Below, in pieces: positions 11,423 to 22,351 of a stretch of DNA of 64,000 bases. Both the position numbers and the translations under genes were made by a program. The notes under the pieces were generated by a model that did not search any database, was not told the origin of the DNA, and worked only from the letters and a program-made list of their open reading frames with translations. Source of the DNA: Ahaetulla prasina (lineage: Eukaryota > Chordata > Lepidosauria > Squamata > Colubridae); contig NC_080539.1 of NCBI RefSeq assembly GCF_028640845.1, positions 162,130,736 through 162,194,735 of the forward strand, given 5' to 3'. The first letter of the stretch is position 1. Every line of letters begins with the position of its first letter.

Positions 11423-11470
11423 AAGAAGAGGAAGAGGAAGGGGAAGAGGAGGAGGAGGAGGAGGAGAAAC
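11423..11470. repeat. GAA/GAG purine tract
   Basis: AGAAGAAGAGGAAG-type repeats. They generate a spurious proline/leucine-rich frame on the minus strand. Confidence 0.9.
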
Positions 11471-11670
11471 AATAACAGCATTATCCAGCACATGAATAAC
11501 TTCTAGTATTATTTAAATGATATGATTCTATTCACAGTTTCTATATAATATATTTGCCACTGCACTATATAATGTAGACTACAGATAGTTAGAAATGGTA
11601 GAGAATATTCATAGCTCAGGTTGTAGATTTAGGCAGCGGTTTGTCCTCCAAACTTGCTGTTTGGCTCCTG

Positions 11671-11704
11671 GACATTTCATTACTAAACTAAGTAAGATCT
11701 TCAG
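11671..11704 (-). ncRNA. hammerhead-ribozyme-like motif, left arm
   Basis: Minus strand: CUGAAGA, U, CUUACU-UAGUUU-AGUAAU (5 of 6 stem pairs), then GAAAUGUC. The layout matches the other modules. It is decayed, since the innermost pair next to the core is lost. Confidence 0.6.
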
Positions 11705-11715
11705 TGGGATTGAAG

Positions 11716-11749
11716 CTGAAGATGTTACTTAGTTTGATAACGAAATATC
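11716..11749 (+). ncRNA. hammerhead-ribozyme-like motif, right arm
   Basis: CUGAAGA, U, GUUACU-UAGUUU-GAUAAC, then GAAAUAUC. Four of six stem pairs adjoining the core are intact. AUAU replaces the ACGU of other copies and is also self-complementary. Confidence 0.6.
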
Positions 11750-11798
11750 TGGGAGCCAAACAGGAAGTTCGGAGGACAAACCTCTTCCTATAACTACA

Positions 11799-11895
11799 GG
11801 TAGTTCTTGTTGAGCACTTACAATTGAGACTGGTAACTCAGCCATTAAGTATGCCATGGGGCTATAACTGGGCTTATAATTTTACTTCAGCCTTC
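11799..11895 (+). mobile_element. Tigger-like relic, one end only
   Basis: Begins CAGGTAGTTCTTGTTGAGC after TA. It matches the left TIR region of the Tigger-like family and fades into low-copy DNA. Confidence 0.45.
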
Positions 11896-12777
<882 letters not shown>

Positions 12778-12914
12778 CAGTGGTGGGATTCAGCCAGTTC
12801 GCACCACTTTGGGAGAACCGGTTGTTAACTTTCTGAGCAGTTTAGTGAACTGGTTGTTGGAAGAAATCATTAGGGCAGAGAACCGGTTATTAAATTATTT
12901 GAATCCCACCACTG
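12778..12914 (+). mobile_element. hAT-type MITE, family B, inserted in a GATA microsatellite
   Basis: 137 bp with near-perfect terminal inverted repeats (CAGTGGTGGGATTCA and TTGAATCCCACCACTG). Internal copies of GAACCGGTT and its relatives are present. It is flanked on both sides by TATCTATC (12770-12777 and 12915-12922), an exact 8-bp duplication that also matches the microsatellite unit. It is non-autonomous. Confidence 0.9.
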
Positions 12915-12988
<74 letters not shown>

Positions 12989-13027
12989 CCTATCTATCTA
13001 TCTATCTACCTATCTATCTCTCTATCA
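12915..13027. repeat. (ATCT)n = (GATA)n microsatellite
   Basis: Nearly perfect tetranucleotide array continuing the one to the left of the MITE. GATA arrays form the Bkm-type repeat first described in snakes, but this short array is not diagnostic of a sex chromosome. Confidence 0.95.
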
Positions 13028-13405
13028 GATGGCGATGTTACATTAGCCAGGAGACTACAATGGTAATACATAGTAGTAGTTTCGGCTGCCTAAGACTACC
13101 TTTTTATGATTGGGAGAGATCACAAAAACATGTTATGGAATTCTTCTTTAAGCTATTCTTTTTTTTCCTATCTGGAAAAAAGAAAGTGGAGAGAATTTTG
13201 CATCAGATCCTCCTTGCCCTTACAAGAGAAGAATGCCCGATAATGCAAAAATTAACCAGCAGTGTCTGCTTTGAGGAGAGGAGAGAATGATTCTCTCCTC
13301 ATTTCTGCCCCCCTCCCCGCCGCCTTTCAATACAAGCCGGATTCTGGTGGGGGGGGGGGGAGTCTTCCTTCAACATCATTGATGAGACTGAGATCATCTT
13401 GTGCC

Positions 13406-13482
13406 AATAGAATAGAATAGAATAGAATAGAATAGAATAGAATAGAATAGAATAGAATAGAATAGAATAGAATAGAATAGAA
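13406..13482 (-). repeat. (AATAG)n pentanucleotide array
   Basis: About 15 perfect units. Read on the minus strand it is TTCTA and abuts a LINE family A tail, the usual configuration of this array in the window. Confidence 0.95.
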
Positions 13483-13605
13483 TTCTTTCATTGGCATATG
13501 TATACTGAGAGCAGTATACAGCTTATGTATACTGAGAGCACATGCACCAAATTGTCTTTGGTGCATATGGTCTCAGTATACATAAGGTGACAAGAAAAAA
13601 TCTGC
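13483..13605 (-). mobile_element. LINE family A 3' UTR tail, diverged
   Basis: Minus-strand similarity to the family A terminus (ACTGAGAGCA, GCACCAA). The piece TATACTGAGAGCA occurs twice, about 37 bp apart. It explains the adjacent AATAG array as the expanded tail. Confidence 0.6.
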
Positions 13606-14053
13606 ATATAGTCTGAGAAAGTTACGATGTTTCTGAAACAATATTTAGGGACTACCCTTTTAACCTGAAGCTTGGAAAATAAAACCTACACTTTCAAAAC
13701 TATTATTGCAGATAAGAGACTTAATTGGTCTTATATACCACAGCTGTTCTCCTCATAGTTTCTGTAATCTGTCTCTCAATATAGAGAGGAAATTTTCCTC
13801 TATTTCTTTCACTATCAGAAAGATTTCCTTTGATTTCCTGCTTCCAACCTCTATTTCTTCAAAAGGAAAGGAATCCTATCAAATATTAAATAGATAAGTT
13901 ATGAATTGATTTCATGTCCAGACTGTTAGTGCAATGCTATTTAGAAGTTTGCAGCCTTACGGTCAAAGGCTATAATGTTTACTCAGATGAAAGATTTCCT
14001 TTCTTTCAAAATTGGACTATGAGAATCCAAAAAAATACCTAAATGGAAGCAAA

Positions 14054-14634
14054 GAGGAGCTCTGGTGGCACAGTGGTTAGAATCAGTGGTGGGTTTCAAT
14101 TTTTTTTACTATCGGTTCTTTGGGTGTGGCTTGGTGGGCGTGGCATGGCATGGCTTAGTGGGCATGGCTTGATGGGCTTAGCAGGAGAAGGATACTGCTA
14201 CATTCCCACCCCACTTCAGGGGAAGGATACTGTAAAATCTCCATTCCCTCCCCAATCCAGGGGAAGGTTACTGCAAAATCCCCATTTCCTTCCAATCAGC
14301 TGGGACTTGGGAAGCAGAGAATAGAAGGGGGTGTGGCCAGTCAGAATTTTTACTACCGGTTCTCCGAACTACTCAAAATTTCCACTATCGGTTCTCCAGA
14401 ACTGGTCAGAACCTGCTGAAACCCACCTCTGGTTAGAATGCAGTATTCCAGGCTAACTCTGCCCACAGCCAACAGTTCGATCTGATTGGCTCAAGGTTGA
14501 CTCAGCCTTCCATCCTTCCAAAGTCAGTAAAATAAGGACCCAGATTGTTGGGGACAATATGCTGACTGTGTAAATCACTCAGAGAGGTCTGTAAAGCACT
14601 GAGGAACATATATAAGTTTAAGTGCTATTGCTAG
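14054..14634 (+). mobile_element. tRNA-derived SINE (GCTATT-tailed), split by a hAT MITE
   Basis: Head 14054-14083 and body 14440-14634 together make a complete SINE ending GTGCTATTGCTAG. It is flanked by an exact 11-bp target duplication, ATGGAAGCAAA (14043-14053 and 14635-14645), the hallmark of LINE-mediated insertion. Confidence 0.9.
14084..14431 (+). mobile_element. hAT-type MITE, family A, nested in a SINE
   Basis: 348 bp from CAGTGGTGGGTTTCA to TGAAACCCACCTCTG, with an exact 8-bp duplication GTTAGAAT on both sides (14076-14083 and 14432-14439). The left third holds a small array of GTGGCTTGGTGGGC-like units. The ends carry paired GGTTCTCC/GAACTGG phrases. Confidence 0.92.
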
Positions 14635-14679
14635 ATGGAAGCAAAAATATTTTTTACTGCCATCCATTATCATCAAGGG

Positions 14680-14795
14680 CAGCACTTTTGACACTTGGCA
14701 GCTTTAAGATATATGGATATCAACTCCCATGCTGGCTGGGAAATTCTGGGAGTTGAAGTCCGCACATCTTAAAGTTCCATGTTTGAAAAACCTTG
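14680..14795. mobile_element. foldback hAT-type MITE
   Basis: A 116-bp near-palindrome containing ATCAACTCCCA and GGGAGTTGAAGTCC. Flanking octamers ATCAAGGG and ATCCAGGG match at 7 of 8 positions. Related foldbacks lie at 19852-19985 and 52547-52652. Confidence 0.7.
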
Positions 14796-14803
14796 ATCCA
14801 GGG

Positions 14804-15299
14804 TCTTACATCCCAAATGTGGTAAACCTACTAACATATCGTTAAGGCCAACTTCAAGTATCTGACATAGTTCAAGACTCACTCAATGTTTTGGTGAAAT
14901 CATTGGTTCTACTTTTGTAGATTTCAGCAAATCTGTTCTAGAGTTCCTATGATTTTAAAAAAGAAAATAAAGTTGGGGGCTATATTTATCCCAAGGAGAT
15001 ACAAATTGTCAACTGAGACTGTTGGGGAAAAGGATGGAGCAGAATCTTTTGGAGCAAAAAGTCTGTGTTGAAAGGATAACTGGGTTGTTGCTGTTTCTAA
15101 TTTATCATTTGAGTACTGTTTTATTAATTTTATTATATCACTGAAGTGTTTATAGCATTTAGCAATGAGCAATTGCTAAATGAAAGTTTCCATATCCTCA
15201 CTGACTTCAAGTCACACATTTATCTCAAGCAGAAGAAGATGAAGGGCAATAATATTAGAGTTTTAATCTATTTAGTTAGAACATCAGCCTACATTTCCT
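14804..15299. other. no feature recognised
   Basis: Low-copy, AT-rich sequence with no convincing frame. Confidence 0.4.
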
Positions 15300-15465
15300 T
15301 GTGCTGTTCAAGGCATGCAGCATTCCCTCCTCCATTTTTCCTTGCAACAACAACCCTATGTGGGGTTTTGTGTGTGTGAGAGAGAGATTGTTACCCAGTG
15401 AGGCCGAAGGTAGACTTGAATCTAGGCCTCCCTTGTCCTAAACCACTACACCACACTGGTTGTCA
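15300..15465 (+). repeat. ancient tetrapod SINE/MIR-like relic
   Basis: The segment CAACAACAACCCTATGTGGG, then GACTTGAATCTAGGCCTCCC and CACTACACCACACTGGTT, is typical of an old tetrapod SINE end. It is highly diverged. Confidence 0.45.
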
Positions 15466-17004
15466 TAAAATTTATGACAATGAATCCTTTTAAAAAATAT
15501 TTCTTCTTCTCAGTTGAGCAACTGAAATATGACACTCTCCACAACCAAAAGTCTAGAGATGAGGCAGGGGTATACACAATCTGTGTCAAAAGAAAACTCA
15601 ATATGGCATCCAAAACTGTTCTCTCAAGGCCCCGCCCCTCATAAGTGACACAGTCATGTGGTTGCAGCTGCCATCTTGATATTTTTGACCACTTACCCTT
15701 CAAGGCAGCTGACTTGAGATGTGTAAAAAGCTTTGTGTTTGTGTCTTAGCTACATATAAGACCACAAAAAGTAAAGGAAGATGATCTTGATGGCGAAAGA
15801 CAAGCACCATTTGTCAGAGAAATGGAGTAAAACGTACCTTAAGACCACATTAGATAGATAATATTCCTAATTCACCAAACTATAAAAAGGGGAAGGAAGG
15901 GCAGCACAATCAGCTTGTAAAATTCTGTTGTTCTAGTCAGCCTCACTAAAATAGTTTCAGTTTTGCTAAGGCATTGATTTTCACGTCTGATCTACCTGGT
16001 GAGTCTGATAAACTGCTCAGTTGTATAACAAAGGAAGGTAGATTCCTAAAGATGAGTAGAAAAATTACAGGGTACAAAAATTAGAGCTGCTACATTTCTG
16101 GTTGGTCTCTAGTAGAGGAGTAAGAAGTCATTAGTGGAAAACCCTGTTGATGCTGAAAAAGTCAGGGAGCAAACTCATTTGAGCCTAAAGACTGCAGTGA
16201 ACGGTCTGCAAATGGGAACACTGAGAATTTCTTTTCTTTTTCAAAAACAGGCCTTTCAGATTTGTTGCTGCTAAGGAAAGCATCTGGCGGCTGCTGGGTT
16301 TACCCTGGCTCTCCATTTCAGCTGCTGTGATTCCTTTTCTCCGTTCCTGGAACAAATAATAGTGATAAAAATAAAGTGTCTCATTTGAAGAGTGTTAATT
16401 GAACAGGGTGGGGGAGAATAGCCCAGAGGGACAGGCAGGATCAGACTTGTGGGAAGCAGGTGAACAGCTCAAATCTAGAGAAATGCAAACACGATTAAAA
16501 AAAAAAAATGCACCATGTGATAAGTAGAAAAATAGAGGGAGGAGGGGAGAAAAGATGGTGGGGAAAAGAGAGATGAGATGCAGTTTCGGAAACCTGAGAG
16601 AATAAAACCACGATGAAATAAATAGATGCATGCAGAGTCTCAAAATTAATATGCTTAGCGGCTGCTTTCTCAGCCTACAATAATCATTAGGAAAGATATG
16701 CCTGAGCAACATTTCTTTTGAAGCTCCATAAAGCCATATGCGAAATGTAAATATACCAATTACCACGTTACTTTAAACGCTTTTTATTATTAATCTTTGT
16801 AACTCCCTCTCGGTATATTGTTACATGCAAGTCTTTCAGCTGCAGATATGATGATCGTGATTCGGTAGTAATGGCTCAAGACAGTAGCTGGTGAAAAATG
16901 CTACATTTCAAGGAAAGGTGGATGCCAATGTGTTGTAGACATCTTCCGACAATGCTTCCCACAGTTGCACCATATCCCAGTGGGTTGACCCAAGGCAGTT
17001 TACT
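15466..17004. other. low-copy DNA; 16380-16900 possibly conserved
   Basis: No repeat shared with the rest of the window. The part around 16640-16860 has dense AT-rich words (AATTAATATGC, CCAATTACCACGTTAC) and looks like vertebrate conserved non-coding DNA. The minus-strand frame at 16395-16766 has no recognisable domain. Confidence 0.35.
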
Positions 17005-17131
17005 CAGTGGTGGGATTTAAATAATTTAACAACCGGTTCTCTGCCCTTCCAACAACCTGTTCACCAAACTGCTCAGAAAGTTAACAACCGGTTCTCCCGA
17101 AGTGGTGCGAACTGGCTGAATCCCACCACTG
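17005..17131 (-). mobile_element. hAT-type MITE, family B
   Basis: 127 bp with TIRs CAGTGGTGGGATTTAAA and CTGAATCCCACCACTG, reading as the reverse of the copy at 12778. Flanking octamers AGTTTACT and GGTTCACT match at 6 of 8 positions. Confidence 0.85.
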
Positions 17132-17439
17132 GGTTCACTGCTCAAGATGGTATTCAGTCCCAGCTCAGGAAGTACGGAAGCTGACTGAGGTGGCCACTGA
17201 ATCCTATTTGACATCAAAAGATGGGCTAACATTTTCCACTGCATTTGAGGTCAAGAAGACAGTGGGGAAGAGCTCGATCGGCACTTAAGGTAAGAGATGT
17301 CCCCAAGGTCAGTTTAAGGCCAATTGCTACACTAAGCATGACCCAGCAATGGTTTCCCTCGGCCCTTCCACTGCTTACTGAAAAACATGTGAGACTCGCA
17401 TTCTTACATTTAATCACCATGCCAAGGAGGGGGGGGAAT

Positions 17440-18262
17440 TAACGAAGCAGATTAAAGTTAAACATGACATATAAGGACAATTACAAAAGAAGCAAACCAA
17501 CCAAAATCAAAGGTGACAGTGAAGGGATTAACTGTGTGATTATCTCTCCCCCACTTATAATCATAAATCATGTTGGTCATTAAGCAGATCACCATGTGAT
17601 TCAGTGGTGGGTTTTAAAATTTGTTACTACCGGTTCTGTGGGCGTGGCTTGGTGGGCATGGCATGGCTTGGTGGGCATGGTTTGGTGGCAGGGGAAGGAT
17701 ATTATAAAATCTCCATTCCATCCCCACTCCAGAGGAAGGAAACTGCAAAATCCCCATTTCCTCCTGATCAGCTGGGACTCGGGAGGCAGAGAATAGATGG
17801 GGGCAGGGCCAGTCAGAATTTTTACTATCGGTTCTCAGAAGTACTCAGAATTTCCTCTACTGGTTCTCCAGAACTGGTCAGAACCTGCTGAAATCCACCT
17901 TTGATGTGATTGTGCCCAATTATATGACCTTTTTTTGTGGCGGTTGTTCTGCAAACATCAGGGACGCTAAACCACACCATGGTTATTAAGTGAATCCATT
18001 TTAGCCAATTGGGTGGGGTTTTTAATCCAAAACCAGAAATAAAAACCAGTTTGTGGCAAAAATAAAAGTAGTGTAGATCTTGGTAATGTAGCCCAGGGGG
18101 CACTGCAAATTGTCATAAACGTGGACTGATCACCAAGTGCCCAAAATGAGGGGGATAACCATCAGAACTTTGAAATTGAGTCCTAAGTCATTTTGGGGAG
18201 GTCCCTCATAACTTCAAACAGTTACTAAGTGACCACTTGTAAACTGAGGGCTTCCTGTGTCT
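17440..18262. mobile_element. probable Tigger-like relic, interrupted by a hAT MITE
   Basis: Phrases such as GTTATTAAGTGAATCC and AACTTTGAAATTGAG, and the end GAGGGCTTCCTGTGT, recall the Tigger-like family on both sides of 17602-17903. Its limits are uncertain. Confidence 0.4.
17602..17903 (+). mobile_element. hAT-type MITE, family A
   Basis: 302 bp from CAGTGGTGGGTTTTAAAA to GAAATCCACCTTTG, with an exact 8-bp duplication ATGTGATT (17594-17601 and 17904-17911). The frames inside it are chance frames shared with other MITE copies. Confidence 0.92.
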
Positions 18263-18920
18263 AACTGGCAAGGGAAGGGAAGAATGGATGGGGTCAGCAA
18301 TTATATCATTGGGCTTCCCCTGCAGAATTTTTAAACGTATGCAAATTATTATTATATTGTATTTAAAAGTATGTGAACCCATTAAAGACATTTGAAAATG
18401 CCTCAAAAATATGATAGAAACGGTCAGATACCAGATTGCTTCGATCTATAAGTGGAGCTTTTTTGCAATCCTAGAATATTCACACACATTTCTGGGTGAA
18501 AAGGAAGAAAAAGGTGAGCATCCGAGGAGTAGGATCCAGTGCTGGCTAGTTGGAACAGATGCAGAGAAATTCATTTGCAAGGTATCATCTGCTTCTTTGA
18601 GAGCTTTTGATGTTATCATTTTTTGGTCACGGCAATTGAAAAAAAATAAACTGAGCTTAAGAAAGCATCTCATCGCATGTATATAAGGGCATGGGTGGAT
18701 AGATACTGGGGAAAAAAACCAGCTGGAACATTTTTACTACCAATTTTCATGAGGCTCTAGTTATCTAGGAACCTGTTTGCAAGAAGGCAAAACCGACACT
18801 GAATATTATTCATATTTTTCACAGATGGCTTATAGTTTTTCTGGATGCATTAGATTTTAGAAATGTACTTTGTAAAGGATTTGGGATTAAAAAAAATAAT
18901 AGGAACATTTCCTGCATTGT
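18263..18920. other. no feature recognised
   Basis: Apparently low-copy. Overlapping frames on both strands at 18411-18686 have no recognisable domain. Confidence 0.4.
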
Positions 18921-19158
18921 CAGAAAATATTGATCAGCAGGTTCTGACCAGTTCTGGAGAACTGGTAGTGGAAATTTTGAGTAGTTGGGAGAACCATTAG
19001 TAAAAATTCTGACTGCCCCCCCCCATTTATTCTCTGCCTCCCAAGTCCCAGCTGATCAGGAGGAAATGGGGATTTTGCAGTAACCTTCCCCTGCCACGCC
19101 CACCAAGCCATGCCACACCCACAGAACTGGTAGTGAAAAAATTTGAAACCCATCACTG
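18921..19158 (-). mobile_element. hAT-type MITE, family A
   Basis: Minus-strand copy sharing the GGTTCTGACCAGTTCTGGAG end and the CCAAGCCATGCC block. The right TIR is GAAACCCATCACTG. The left TIR is decayed and I see no matching octamers at the flanks. Confidence 0.8.
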
Positions 19159-19476
19159 CATGCAACAGACCATTTGCAGTTTCTTCTAGTGGATACACTG
19201 AAGAGCCGTTGCATGGAATTTAGCAAATGTCTTTTCAACAGAATTTTCTGATTCTGGACTCTTTTTTTTTTTTTTAAAGGAGTCAGAGACATCCAAGCTC
19301 ACAAAGTACCAGGGACTCCATGAAGTTGAAGACATCTCCCTTTTAAAATCTAATGTCGCAACAGGCATTTCTTGTGTTGTAAATAACCATTGAACATATA
19401 AACGAACAGGTGAAATGTCCCCTTACCCAGGTTTTATATCCACAATTTTAAAAAGGGGTAATCTAAAGTTGTTTTA

Positions 19477-19828
19477 GGACATGGTGGCTTAGTGGGTAAG
19501 ACGCTGAGCTTGTTGATCGAAAAGTCAGCAGTTCAGCAGTTCGAATCCCGAGTGCTGCATAACGGGGTGAGCTCCCGTTACTTGTCCCAGCTTCTGCGAA
19601 CCTAGCAGTTTGAAAGCACATAAAAAATGCAAGTAGAAAAATAGGGACCATTTCTGATGGGAAGGTAACAGCGTTCCGTGCGCCTTTGGCATTGAGTCCT
19701 GCTGGCCACATGACCACGGAGATGTCTTCGGACAGCATTGGCTCTTCGGCTTTGAAACGGAGATGAGCACCGCCCCCTAGAGTCGGGAATAACTAGAATA
19801 TATGTGCAAGGGGAACCTTTATCTTTAC
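19477..19828 (+). mobile_element. Sauria SINE (tRNA-derived, Bov-B-type tail)
   Basis: A full-length copy. The tRNA-like head has box A around GTGGCTTAGTGGGTAAGACG and box B around GTTCGAATCCCG. The body has ACGGGGTGAGCTCCCGTTAC and GACCACGGAGATGTCTTCGG, and the tail ends GGGGAACCTTTATCTTTAC. It is flanked by a 14-15-bp target duplication beginning CTAAAGTTGT (19463-19476 and 19829-19843). The 3' tail is shared with Bov-B LINEs, which are thought to mobilise this family. Confidence 0.93.
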
Positions 19829-19851
19829 CTAAAGTTGTCTTTACCTTAGAT

Positions 19852-19985
19852 CAGCATTTCTTAATCTTGACAACTTCAAGAAGATGTGTGGGCTTCAACT
19901 CCCAGAAATCTCTCATGCAGGCTGGGGAATTCTGGGAGTTGAAACCCTCACATCTTTTTAAAGTTGTCAAGGTTAAGAAACAAAG
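19852..19985. mobile_element. foldback MITE
   Basis: Arms CAGCATTTCTTAATCTTGAC...TTCAACTCCCAGAA and TTCTGGGAGTTGAA...GTCAAGGTTAAGAAA form a long imperfect hairpin. The flanking octamers do not match well. Confidence 0.7.
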
Positions 19986-20362
19986 CTTTCAAGTACTTTC
20001 CAGTCTGGCAGAGCTTCCAAATTGGGCATAGGTAAAAGAGCAGAAAGTGGTTTACTACCAAATCATATACCAAAACAGACCAGGTTGTTCATATAAAAAC
20101 AACAACATCAAGTGTCTTTCTTATAACAGGTAGAGACAACATGTTTATTTGTTTGTTTCATTGATTGACTGACAGTCATGGGATATATTTCTTCTGCCAT
20201 AATTCTAGCTCACAGAAGCAGTGAGGATCCATAAAAAGTTTGTAAAATGATTTAAAAAAATTAAAAAAACCTAATTCTTGTCATCATAAACTGTTCCATA
20301 ATTTATTAAAAAAAATCAATCCAGTCTCTGGGTAGTATTATATTCCAGCTACCCTATATTAA

Positions 20363-20864
20363 TCTATATATATAAAAGCCAAATACTACTCACTCATCAC
20401 GAAATCTCCAGAACAATAAAGCCTACAATCTTCAAATTTGGCATGTATGTTTTTCTTGGCTTCTAGGTGCTCGCTAAGAAAGAATTTTTCAAAATGACCA
20501 TCAATCATTAGTATTTCATATACAGAATTATATTCACATGCTCTGATGCTAAGGAGCTAGACATCCTACTCCCCCACCCCACCTGAAAAGAACTCTGTTC
20601 CAACTGCCAGTTGACTTATATTAACACGCTCTGATGCTACCCCTTTGCTAAACTGGGTTTGGGTGTGGCCAGCATGGAACTCATCCAGCCTGCGGGATGG
20701 GACATTCTACTCCCCCTTCCCCTCTGTTCCAAATGCCATTTGTCTTATATTAATACGCTCTGATGCTATAGAGTTACACATTCTACGTTAACTTTCAGGC
20801 TTTAAATGTCAGTTTATCGCACCCAATCACATAGTTTCATAGCAAAGCACGGGCATCCAGTTAG
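20363..20864 (+). mobile_element. Helitron-like non-autonomous element
   Basis: 502 bp starting TCTATATATATAAAAGCC and ending GCACGGGCATCCAGTTAG, with host A on the left and T on the right. Helitrons begin TC, end CTRR after a short GC-rich hairpin and insert between A and T. Here the end is TTAG rather than CTAG. Internally, the phrase ACGCTCTGATGCTA recurs about three times, and CCAAATGCC/CCAACTGCC phrases repeat. No Rep/helicase is present. Confidence 0.6.
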
Positions 20865-21552
20865 TGTACATATATATGTACATTTCCCCATGCAAATAAT
20901 AATAATTTTGTTGACTGATTGTGATTTTGAAAAAGTTATAGTTTGTATAGAAAATATAGCTGCATAGAGTATTTAACTGATTAGAAATAGTATGCCAGTT
21001 TCTCTTGCTTCATTTCTGTGCTAGATAATATGTATCATTCAGGCATTGTCAATTTCAGGAGGAAATGTGGGGTCTATTAGGCAACAGAGAAGTGGGGCTC
21101 TTATCAAAACTAAATGAGAGAAGATATTGAATATAAATATTATTAAGCAACTTCAATGCCTAATTATCACAATATCCAGTGAATATCCAAATTCTTGGCT
21201 GAAGCCCAAGAATAGATTTATATTTGCAACAGATATCATGCAGACATTTATTTATACATTTGTTTTCCAAAAATATGAGCAAAGTGTGGCAAACTTGAAT
21301 AACGTTTTGTAAAACTGAAAATATAATGTAGATAACTTTGGACTGAGATGCTCAACAGAATTGGTCAGATCATCAATTATATTTTCTTCAGGGAGAAAAA
21401 TCTGTGTTTGAAATAATCTTCTTTACAATCTGATCTGAAGACGGCCCATTGATTTTAAACCACAAGAATAGAGCCTAAACTAATTTGAAATTTAAGATTT
21501 CCACTGCCATATTCTGGCTATAGATGAATAAATATTTTTCATTATTTCATTA
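20865..21552. other. no feature recognised
   Basis: AT-rich, apparently low-copy DNA. Confidence 0.4.
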
Positions 21553-22019
21553 TCACAGTATCAACATTAAAGACCTTCAAATTTCTAGGTTCTACCATAT
21601 CTCAAGACCTAAAATGGACACCTAACATCAAAAACGTCATCAAAAAAGCACTTTCTGTGCCAACTCAGAAAGCTCAAATTGACCAAGGAGCTCCTAGTAC
21701 AGTTCTACAGAGGAATTATTGATTCTGTCATCTGCACCTCTATAACTGTCTGGTTTGGTTCTGCAACCCAACAAGACAGACACAGACTTCAGAGGATAAT
21801 TAGAACTGCAGAAAAAATAATTACTACGAACCTGCCTTCCATTGAGGACCTGTATACTGCATGAGCTAAAAATATGGCTGTGAAAATATTTACAGACCCC
21901 TCACTTTCTGGACATAAACTGTTTCAACTCCTACCCTCAAAATGATGCTACAGAGCACTGCACACCAGAACAACTAGACACAAGAACAGTTTTTTCCCGA
22001 ACGCCATCACTCTGCTAAA
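21553..22019 (+). mobile_element. L2-like LINE (family A), RT C-terminal fragment
   Basis: 5'-truncated copy matching 25898-26382 of the next element. It encodes the region around FYRGIIDSVICTSITVWFGS, with a stop after DLYTA. It breaks off a few bases before the expected end of the ORF and is fused directly to the 5' end of another family A copy at 22020, with no 3' UTR between them. Confidence 0.85.
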
Positions 22020-22034
22020 GTTGGCTTTTTATTT

Positions 22035-22050
22035 CCAAGATGGCGCCGAC
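22035..22050 (+). promoter_or_regulatory. YY1-like motif at LINE 5' end
   Basis: CCAAGATGGC lies within the first 25 bases of the element. A YY1 site with the same AAGATGGC core directs transcription start in mammalian L1 5' UTRs. A similar role here is only inferred. Confidence 0.4.
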
Positions 22051-22351
22051 GATGGCTGCCTTGGTGAAATGCTCTCTTATGGTTTCTTTATTTCTAATTA
22101 TTCTCTGCGTCTCACTACGGATTTCCTACTCATGAGACCATCTGCTAAAAATTAAGCAACATTTCTTTAAGGAACAGCTTTCTGTGATCTCACCCCACCC
22201 ATCTTTACAAACGCGGAGGAGATTCTAACACAGAAAGAGGCAATTTTCCTGGAGCCATGGATTACCAAAAAAACCAAACGGCAGAAGCGGCGAAGGAGAG
22301 GTAAACGGACGGGGATTCTAATCAAGCTAAGAAATAAGAGAAATAAAACTC

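Larger units (their letters stand above)
11638..11782. mobile_element. Penelope-type palindrome with two outward hammerhead-like motifs
   Basis: Left arm (from GGTTTGTCCTCC) and right arm (to GGAGGACAAACC) are about 65 bp each and imperfectly complementary. Each arm carries one 34-nt hammerhead-like module reading outward, on the minus strand at left and the plus strand at right. The sequence differs from the copies at 3.4, 35.6 and 57 kb, so it is a separate family. No coding sequence remains. Confidence 0.65.

Noticed and set aside
12915..13027. Evidence that the window is from the W chromosome
   Set aside because: A short GATA array occurs on autosomes too and is not sufficient.
16395..16766. 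123-codon minus frame
   Set aside because: Hydrophobic, low-complexity translation of T-rich DNA with no domain. The DNA looks like non-coding low-copy sequence.
18921..18930. Target duplication for the MITE at 18921-19158
   Set aside because: The octamers TGCATTGT and CATGCAAC do not match, so no duplication was claimed.
19477..19560. tRNA gene with boxes A and B
   Set aside because: It is the tRNA-derived head of a Sauria SINE, with SINE body, tail and target duplication. A cloverleaf is not intact.
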